Origin: Zygnema cylindricum
Taxonomy: Eukaryota; Streptophyta; Zygnematophyceae; Zygnematales; Zygnemataceae
Assembly (NCBI GenBank): GCA_037447655.1
Contig: JBBHKE010000710.1
Location: 38,771-102,770, forward strand
Direction: 5' to 3'
DNA: 64,000 nucleotides
Shown here: piece after piece, positions 44,505-64,000 of the stretch
Layout of the letters: each line of letters starts with the position of its first letter
Numbering within the stretch: position 1 is the first letter of the stretch
Position numbers and translations under genes: made by a program
Notes under the pieces: generated by a model
Told to the model about the DNA's origin: nothing
What the model saw: only the letters and a program-made list of their open reading frames with translations
Databases searched by the model: none

Positions 44505-45792
44505 AATGTAGTACTTACCTTTATTAGTATTACAGTAGCGTAAGTACAATAGAGTGTATTGTACCTCTACAGGTTTTATGGAGTATCGCCCACACGCGTC
44601 ACGCATTAGACAAAAGGAATCGTCGGATCAGACGGACGGAATCCGGTCCAGATATTTCAGAAATATATGGTACAACATTTTTTGGATTATACGGATATGT
44701 TGGAAATGTATGGCACGGGACATTTCCATGATCATTGATTGGAGACGTCCGGATATTTCGGGAATGATTGGTAGGGTAAGTTTTATGATCATTGATTCTG
44801 AATTATATCGACGGGCGCAATTCACCTAAGACCACAAGTATGATTCACCTAGGACCACAAGTGACGAGGCGTAATTCACGTGGGACCACAAGTGATGAAG
44901 CACTCAAGTGCTTCGTACTTCACTACGACATTCGGCTGGACTTTAACGACCACCGTGAATCAACACCTGGAACATTTTGTACAGTTAGTCATCTAAAAAT
45001 AATTGAATAACATTGTTTCGTAGTTTAGTGTAATAAAAATTAGTGTTTCATTAATTAGGTTTTTAGAAAATAATAATTAGGTTTTAGGAGGTCCTCACGG
45101 TACAATAAAGTACAGGCTGGATACTTTGTCGTAAATCAGGATAGTTCCGTAGTACAGTCACCCGAATTAGTGTGACCAGTAGATACTCATTGTGAGTATA
45201 TGGTTTAGGACTTAGCCAATTTTGTATCATCCAATTTTGGGAATATGATTTTCTAAGGGCAATTTTCGGGAAACTTCCAGACATCATATCTTATGGTTTA
45301 CTAAGTCATTTGGGCTACAATTTTGGGAATTGTCAGTTTATTTATTTTGTAACACTGCTACAATTTGAGGCATATTGGCTCTCTAAGTCATATTTTGAGC
45401 CAATTCAAAGTTGGTTGTTAAGTAGGTACTTTGATAGTTTATGTTGTTTTTCATGTCTACTTCCACTACTATTGTTGGTTCTCCTCCGGCAACGGTGGTT
45501 GGAGAAAAACACAAACTATGCGACAACATATGATTTCAAAGATTTTATACGAATACCTATAATGGTGTAAGCAGGTTTAGAGTTTTTTTAACATTTTTTT
45601 TAAAAAACCCAAATAAGCATTAAGGGTCAAGTTCCATCGGTCAAAAAGTGGGGTAGGTTACAAAAATCCGCGACTATCCGTACTAAACCGTACCGCTTAT
45701 ATTGTTTTATACGCGAAACAATACTACAAAGAATCTTGCCAATACTTTCCGAAGGTCTTGGAGGTAACACTGACCGTCAGATATCCATCCGC
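44505..45792. other. Intergenic, no gene seen
   Basis: Contains three tandem ~28-bp units around 44818-44900 (ATTCACCTAGGACCACAAGT type) ending in a GAAGCACT/AGTGCTTC inverted repeat. Otherwise nothing recognised. Confidence 0.5.
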
Positions 45793-47211
45793 TGTTGTTT
45801 TTAGGAAGATTCAGTTTCGTACATGCGTGCGCGTATTTGTGTGCGCATGTAATTATTGGAATTACTGTGGAGGCTTGAACATATTTGCGGATTGGGGGAG
45901 TAAGTGTACGAGTGAAATTAAAGCGACCTAAGAAACAAATTGAGTGGAGCGGAATGCACTGGGAAATGGACGGCGGATCGCAAAGCTATCCGATTTGAAA
46001 TATTCGAAGTGTTTGAAAAAGTACGCGAGCGTACAAAACATAATGCGACAGGCGCATTTATGGAAAAGGAGGCTGCCGGTACGGAGCGTCTTATATGACA
46101 GGTGTACTTTAGTTTTGACCGGCGGAATTTATGGCGAAGTACGTGGTTTCGGTACGGAAATGATTTCAGCTGTACGATATTTTTTTGACAAGTGGAACGT
46201 GAATTCACTTCGCGACGTCGTGGGATATTTGACGACTCGCGTGGATTTTTGTTTGGATTTTTGTTTGGATTTTTGTGACCACGCGGCGCGACATCAACGG
46301 TGTCGAATAAGAGTCACGGACGGTGGACAAAGGCCGCCGCTATTTATCAACTTTTGGGGATGCGAAATCACGTCAATCACACGATGTATACTTTTAGACG
46401 TTCCAGATGCTTTGACAAAATTGGAGGACTCATGTTGACCTACTCAACATACGATTTGGTGTCAGTGTAAATATTTGGAGTAACATTGTTTTGTCTTTTG
46501 CATTATTATAAACTAGTGTTGATTATGATATGTTTAATTTACGTGATCATTTAGGGTTTCAGCAAATTTTATTTGTGTATGTAGTGTCGTACTTGCAGAC
46601 AAGTGTACGCTTATGATTGGTTGACTTTCAAGTGAACACTTACAGTTAGGATTATTTGTCGTAATAGGTTCTCATGGTTTAATACTACTTAGTGGAAGTT
46701 ACGTTGGTTATTTTGACATGTAGCGATTTGTTAACAGCTCACAAGTGTATATATAGATTTGAGCTTCATTAGGAAATGATCATCAATGCTTAGCATGAAA
46801 AGTAGGGACCGAAGATGTAGACTTTTAGGGTTGCTTATTAGGTCATGCATTTAAATGATACATTTATCATCTAATTATACTTTTGTTTATATGTGATGCA
46901 TTCATTTATTATTATTTATATGTGTTAATTTTATGTTTGTTTGATATGCATTATTTATGTATTTGTCCTAGGGTTTCTTGTGATTTTCATGTAACCCTAA
47001 ATGTTATTCATGCATCTGTGTATGCATGCTTGCTCCGTCTGTGTACGAATGATTGCTCCGCCTGTGTGCGGATGAATGATTGCATCTGTGTATGCATGTA
47101 TGTTAAATGGAGGATGCATTTCAAATTATTGTTCATTGGCTTAACTTCGCTTAGCCTTTTGCATGATAGTTTGGGTGGCTTCTGCGGTCTATTTTAGACC
47201 AAAGAACAACA
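45793..47211 (+). mobile_element. Solo LTR of family D
   Basis: 1,419 bp, TGTTG...AACAACA, flanked by a perfect 5-bp duplication TCCGC (45788-45792 and 47212-47216). Diverged from the 1,301-bp LTRs at 30743-34342 but collinear. A TTTTTGTTTGGA repeat near 46245 and a degenerate hairpin near 45973 are inside. The 164-codon frame within is LTR sequence. Confidence 0.92.
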
Positions 47212-47216
47212 TCCGC

Positions 47217-47880
47217 GAGGCCTTCGCTTGATTTTTCTCTGTAGCTGCCAACGTACTTGTAGAAGGTGGGTTGGCAAATACAGAAAAAAATTAGTCGCAA
47301 CACGCTGGACGATTAAGCTACGTGTCACGATGGACAACCAACGAAAAATCACAAAATGTGCTTATGGTATGTACCTTTCAAAATGCAACTGAAAAAAAAG
47401 TAAGATCAAAGCTATCATTTGTCGCGCTATTTCTAGCAATGATCTTTCGTCACACTATTTTCGGCAAAGGATTTTTGTCATGTTCGAAAAAACATGATCC
47501 TTAAAAATTGAGATGGGGTAAAAGACTGGCGTTTGCAAAAAGTACAAAAGTTATGTTGTACTATGACTTGGTACGCAGGTACATGGTACGCAAGTGAAAA
47601 TTTAAAGTGAAATTTGCCGATGTGAAGATTTTCAAAAGATTTTGAATATCCAGTCAAAACCCACGTGGTGCCACTCAATGTATAATACGTGGATTATGAA
47701 CTTTTCGTGGTGGAACATTGACCCAATTAACCTGACCCCTAGAGTTGGTCGTACGATTACAAAAACGATTGGTGGAACTTGACCCTTTATAGAAAATTAG
47801 AATATTTATATGTGTTTTGAAAAAAAAAAAAATCCAAACTAGCGTTAATAACACTAACTATTTTTATACGCTATTAAATC
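47217..47880. other. No gene seen
   Basis: Low-complexity and AT-rich. GTACGCAGGTACATGGTACGC phrases near 47570 only. Confidence 0.5.
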
Positions 47881-47884
47881 TTTG

Positions 47885-48245
47885 ACGCTAATATCGATTC
47901 GCGGTGAAGTGTTGTGTACGGGGTAAAAATCTATTGCTATAAATTTGATATTTGATCTACCGAATATCGAACGGTTAGAGGGCTCTATATATCGATCCAT
48001 GACTAACAAAAATTTTAGGATATATTTAGAAGAAAGTGAGTGTCCGTCAGAATTTGGTACGGTCAATGGTAGTGTAAATCATAGGGCAACCCCCCCTCCC
48101 CTTGTGGTGGGAATTTTGAAAACATTTTTGACTTACCATTACTTCCATATATCGCGATAGAAATATATCATAATATAGGTCGATATATCGGTCAAATATC
48201 GTAATATTGAGCTTCTCGATTATTGAGTACCCAAAATTATGTACA
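47885..48245. mobile_element. Remnant of a TATCG-rich inverted-repeat element
   Basis: GTGTTGTGTACGGGGTAAAA at the left, AATATTGAGC...GAGTACCCAAAATTATG at the right, with ATATCGATC and CGATATATCGG inside. Resembles the hAT-like MITE at 15254-16079 with decayed ends. Confidence 0.45.
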
Positions 48246-48299
48246 TTCCGAATATCAGGCAAAGTGCCTTTTGTACACAACAATATATATTAGGCCTCT

Positions 48300-50400
48300 A
48301 TTCCATTAAGCTGTCCTGGTAAACGTACAGATACACTTAAGGGCACACTTAATGGCAAGTGTAGTGCCAGCGTCTTTCATTATGTCAGGCTAGTAAACAA
48401 CATCTCACTTGCGTTGGCTCATTTTGGTTACTACCACGTAGGTTGTATTCAGATTTTTAAAATCTAATAATATTCTTCAAACAGAAAATCGGAACGTAAT
48501 ATTTGCACCAATACAAGTAATGAATGACTCGTACAAAAAGTTTGCGACCAAATTTGAAATTTGAAAATGGAACAATACTAAACCTTGCAATTTTCGCGCT
48601 ACGGACGCCAGATGAGGTTGGTGAGGCAAGGCAGCGCACGCGTCGACGTCGCCCCCGTTTCATTCCGTTTTACGACGCGTCGTGTCGTGCGGACGTCATG
48701 TGTATAAATATGTTTAGGGTTTTTTTCTCATTTGTGTTTTACTTTTATATAAAAAAACACAACCGGTAAAAAGCCCTAAACATATATCCTTAAAAATGCA
48801 AGGTACACGGGCGGTATCTTGCAAATGGTGAGGCTAACGTCTTTTTGGCTCTAAATTATGAGTATCACCAAACTCACCAACAGTGTAAATGCGTAAAAAC
48901 CTAGTCTATATTGTAATGTTGTGTATCGTTAGTCGTTTGCCAATAACCGATATGTCTCTTTATTTACTAACCGATAATCTATATATCAGTACTGGTGGTA
49001 TAGCTGTAGTTATCGCTTGTTTATCGCGATAACGACGGTTCAATATCTATCAGCAATAATTGTACGCTTTATTCCAGCTATATAACAAATTGTCATACGT
49101 GGCATGCCAGGCTATATATAATGAAAAATATAATACAGTATAATACAAATTAATATTATATAATATAGAGTATGACTGAAAGAGCGTGCAAAGAAATTTT
49201 TAGTGGACCGGTTAGTGGACCTACATCCACCGTGGCGGAAGGCACATGACCAGTACGACATGTAGGCTTTTCATCGAGTGTTCGTCGTAGATACTTTTTT
49301 TGCTTTTTCACTTATACCAATAGCACACATCAAGTATGTGGCCGGTGTCCTTGCGAAGAGACTATCCATACACTAGATGATTTACGCGATTTCAGAGGGG
49401 ATTTGAAAAAGCAAAGCATCCAACGATCAAGCTTTATACCCGTACACTTGGAGTATCTTGAAAGGTATTCAGTAAACATGTTTCGTCTGACAAACAAAAA
49501 AAAAGGTATGAAATTGTTCGAAAAAGTATGGCGTTATTAACCAACCTCGTTTTTTCTCTGATGGAGGTCAACCCTTAGGGTGAAATTACATTAGGGAAAA
49601 AATGAGGATGTTTGCTGAAGGTCGGTCGTACTTTTTCGTACAATGTCGTACCATTTTATTTTTGGTCACTGAGGGTCATAGTTCATTAGGCGTCTCCAGT
49701 AATCGTAGAGATACGTTTACAGGCAGTAGTATTTTCATCACTTTTCCAGCACGTCGTGCCAGCAAGGCACAAATCCCCTAGGTGCTTCATTTCGATTAGA
49801 ACCACGTAGGTTCATGCTTAGACGGTAAAATTAAAAGATATGAAAATCACAAAATTTGAACGACGATCTGTAAGGACGAGCGAAATTTAAAATTTGTAAA
49901 AACGTATGAAATTTTAACTTTTTTACGTGCGTACTTTATCCTTATGCGAATATTGCCATTATGTTTTAAACGCAAAGTTCTTTCCGCGAAGGAGAAGAAG
50001 CGTCAGAGAATATCCTTCAACAAGTATTTTTTCGTCGCTTTGGTTAAATTTGAACTCACCTTGTAGGAAGTCACGTGGCCTTTGTCAAATGTTAGGTTGT
50101 AATCGCTTGTCCGTCGTGGATCCTATATTTTTTTAACAAGTGTACCAATATACACGTTTACTGTGTGGAAATTGTCCTCCTTGGGACAGTTGAGGTGACT
50201 CTCTAGACATTGGAAAGAAGGAGCGTTTGCTTCACAAACTAAAAATTTGACGATCATAATTTTCGCCCAAAAGTTTGGAGAATCTTGTCGAATCTCTAGT
50301 AAACATGTTTTAAAAATACAATAAAAAAAACGACACGACTTAGTACGGAAATGTACATTTTCTAGTAAACTACAGTACCTCACCTTTTGCTTGATGGAGC
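48300..50400. repeat. Strongly diverged long repeats
   Basis: 48301-48445 resembles 49683-49820 (GTAATCGTAGAGATACGTTTACAGGCA, ACCACGTAGGTT). 49240-49620 resembles 50075-50400 (GTAAACATGTTT context). Probably ancient duplications of mobile DNA. Confidence 0.4.
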
Positions 50401-51269
50401 CCCACCCTGATTTGATTCTCTAAGCTTATACTCGTAAATCTTGAACGCCGGATGCAAAATCAGATACCCCATTGGTCAAAATGTTTACAAAAAGTCAAAT
50501 AGTTTGCAAAAAGTGACATGAAGGAGGTCAATTTTAAAAGCATGGACGTATAGCATTTTGCCTCATGGAAAAGTGAAAAAAAATCCACGATAAACACGCG
50601 ATTAGGTGTTTACACGTCGAATATGCCATGTGCCTTCGGCTAGGGTGGATGCGAGGCCACCGTAATGCGCGAAAAAATCTTTGACGGAGAATATTCGTTC
50701 ACGCTTTTGTTGTCATCCACTAATCATTTTGAGTTTTCGTACGCGTTTACAAATCTTAAGCTTTGTCCGCCCGAACAAATTTTATTCAATACCTCGTAAG
50801 AGTCACTTTTACCTTGTTGGTACAAATATTCCTCTCACACTTTGTTGTCAAATAATCTTTGTAGATTTGCAAAATCGTAAAAGTTTCCTATGTGGTACCA
50901 ACCAAAATGTACCACGCAAATAAAATGTTGGTTACTGACCTGGCAGAATGGAGCAAAGGCCTTCGCTAAACGTATTTTTACGTTTATTGAGACTGCCTAA
51001 TGGAACACTGGCCTTATTCATCACTAGATATACCTCTCTTCACTCTCTAACACAGTACTATAATGTGGGACTTTACGTACGAATTATCGTACAATGTTTT
51101 CGTACTAACTTGTACGAACACCCACCCACTACCAACCACATTGCCCACCAAAGACATCACGATAACTTTTGTTCTTCCCGGAGCGATGTATCGAGCCCTT
51201 TGACCATTAGAAATTTGATATTTTGAATATCGAATTTATTTCAATAAATTTTTACCCGATACACAACAT
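48916..51269. mobile_element. Possible larger hAT-family element or MITE pair
   Basis: The left 250 bp match the outer part of the MITE at 5636-6077 (GTTGTGTATCG, TTTGCCAATAACCGATATG, TTTATCGCGATAACG). The right end is CCCGATACACAACATA, an inverted match to the left tip. The 2.35-kb spacing would suit a transposase gene, but I could not recognise one. Confidence 0.45.
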
Positions 51270-51270
51270 A

Positions 51271-52090
51271 CAGTCAGAGGTCGCAAAAGTCAAAAAAAAT
51301 CGTACCCGAAACCGACCGTTTTTTTATTTTCAAAATCTGAGTAACTGACGCCCGACCGAGTTTTGTCACGCTCCAAAATTGTTAACCGTTAACCGACCGT
51401 CGTTTACGAAAAAAAAATTAACCGAATCTTGATTTTTCGCGACTAACCGTGCCCGCCTATAACCGAAAAAGTACAAAATTAATCAATGTAAGACGGAATA
51501 AGCCAATAATTACGATTTGTCGCGTTCCCTAAGATTTGCGAAATGAATAGTGTTACTACCGTGTCAGATTTGCGACGCTTTGTCGCGTTCCCTAAGATTT
51601 GCGAAATGAATAGTGTTACTACCGTGTCAGATTTGCGACGCTTTGTCGCGTTCCCTAAGATTTGCGAAATGAATATTGTACTACCGTGTCAAATTTGAGA
51701 CGCTTTGTCGCTTTCCCTAAGATTTTCGAAATGAATAGTGTACTACCGTGTCAGATTTGCGACGCTTTGTCGCGTTCCCTTTGATTTGCGAAATAAATAG
51801 CTTACTACAGTACCGTGTCAGATTTGCGACGCTAATCATGATGCCACGTACTTCCACGATACCAAAAGTACAAAGAACAACAATGTTGGAAAAAAAAAGT
51901 ACAAAATTTTCATTCTTTTTGGTATTTTGTTTGACCGACCGTAACTGACCGTATTTTTTTTCCTGGTGAGTCAACCGACCGTAACCGCCCGACCCCCAAT
52001 ATTTGGCAACCGAATTCGTTCCGGATCCGGCGCGGGCGGTCGGTTAACGGTCGGTCACAGTTTCGGTTGACCGTTTGCGACCTCTGACTA
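51271..52090. mobile_element. MITE with AGTCAGAGGTCGCAAA ends
   Basis: 820 bp with inverted termini (C/T)AGTCAGAGGTCGCAAA. The interior near both ends is full of ACCGACCGT / ACGGTCGGT phrases. No clear target duplication. Contains a five-copy tandem array. Confidence 0.75.
51515..51830. repeat. Five-copy ~62-bp tandem array
   Basis: Unit includes TTTGTCGCGTTCCCTAAGAT, TTGCGAAATGAATAGTGTT and ACTACCGTGTCAGATTTGCG. Starts near 51515, 51577, 51640, 51702 and 51765. Confidence 0.93.
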
Positions 52091-52093
52091 CAG

Positions 52094-52713
52094 TACACCG
52101 CGAATCGTAATTAGAGTAATGAAAAATTTAGAGTAAAAAAACAAAAAAAAACAATTATAGTAATGAACTCTAATTTATGTGATTGAACTTTTTCACAGTC
52201 GAAGTTTACTCTAATTTATTTAATTACTCTATATTGGGTTATGTCGGCAATAAATATCCGCGCTGAAATTATAAACACTAAATTACGTGGACGTACAAAA
52301 TCTGTCAGTCCGTATAGTTTTGACGTCATTATGACGCTAGTATTATTTGTCGCGCTGAATGTCAGTTAATGTTCACACTGACGACGATGCTGTCGACGGA
52401 CGAGAGTTATGCGAACGGCTTTTTTTCGATGTGATTGATTTTTCGCTTAGTCCGATTTCACGTGCGAGCGCGATTGTATTAAATCATTATTTGTACTTTT
52501 TTACTTAAAAAAGTACAGTTTTGCACGGTCGAACGTCGTCCGTACTCCACACTATTTAAAACGAACCTATATTACAATTCTTTTACGCTAATTAAACTTA
52601 CCTAAATTAGAATAATGAAAAAATTAGAATCATTTACTCTATTTGATGTCATAGAGTCGAAATTTCGAGCGACCGAATTAGAGTAATTTACTCTAATTAC
52701 GATTCGCGGTGTA
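52094..52713. mobile_element. MITE with TACACCGCGAATCG ends
   Basis: 620 bp. Inverted ends TACACCGCGAATCGTAATTA...TAATTACGATTCGCGGTGTA. Possible TA target duplication. Abuts the previous MITE. Family members at 14281, 15013 and 19405. Confidence 0.85.
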
Positions 52714-52958
52714 CTCTCTAGAAACATTCGATACAATCCCTACCCTCGATTATCTACAGAACTGTAGCAAGTCATGAACCGAAGTGTTGGTTTCAATATC
52801 GGCTTTTAAATATCGGTTTGAATATCGTTTCCATTGATGGCGTTGAATTTTGAAGCGCCACCGATGTGCCTACAATAGCTAATTTCTACACAAAGGTTGA
52901 CCACACTAATTCGCACAACTAAGCAGAGCGAAGAGGTAGGGAGGGACGGAAGACAGCC

Positions 52959-64000
<11,042 letters not shown>

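Noticed and set aside
46100-46440. 164-codon plus-strand frame
   Set aside because: Lies inside the solo family D LTR. Similar text occurs in noncoding D LTRs.
51515-51830. CRISPR-like array
   Set aside because: Units are head-to-tail without unique spacers, and the setting is a eukaryotic MITE.

Overview
The window is eukaryotic nuclear DNA from a plant-lineage genome. Two spliced host genes have the land-plant form of their families: exocyst subunit SEC3 (minus strand, left) and the CDKAL1-type tRNA methylthiotransferase (plus strand, right). Large introns, pyrimidine-rich microsatellites beside many splice sites, heavy Ty1/copia loads and many small inverted-repeat elements suggest a streptophyte, perhaps a charophyte alga such as Chara. 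The lineage is well supported by the proteins; the genus is only a guess.

Layout. 1-13,735: SEC3 on the minus strand, 14 exons recognised by splice sites, frame and family similarity, running off the left edge after about half the protein. 13.7-20.4 kb: nested MITEs and a three-exon relic of a Der/EngA GTPase with a damaged P-loop. 20.5-47.2 kb: a retrotransposon nest. It holds a Ty3/gypsy integrase-chromodomain relic, a broken minus-strand copia (family A), an inverted LTR of family X, a young non-coding LTR element (family D, target duplication GATGA), a plus-strand copia (family B, target duplication AAGTT) which together with LTR E splits the RNase H of an older family X copia, and a solo D LTR (target duplication TCCGC). 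47.2-52.7 kb: hAT-like inverted-repeat elements and MITEs. 52.96-64.0 kb: the CDKAL1-type gene, ten exons seen, still open at the right edge inside a C-terminal membrane segment.

The most interesting pattern is that introns of the host genes repeatedly contain tandem copies of the neighbouring exon edge together with its splice site. I find clear or probable cases in SEC3 after exons 1, 6 and 11 and before exon 13, in CDKAL1 after three exons, and perhaps in the Der relic. Introns here seem to grow by tandem duplication across exon-intron junctions, leaving ladders of decoy splice sites.

A second pattern concerns the copia-type elements. Three families have a primer-binding site complementary to the anticodon arm of initiator tRNA-Met (half-tRNA priming as in Drosophila copia), and in families A and B the ATG inside that site is in frame with gag, so it looks like the gag start codon.
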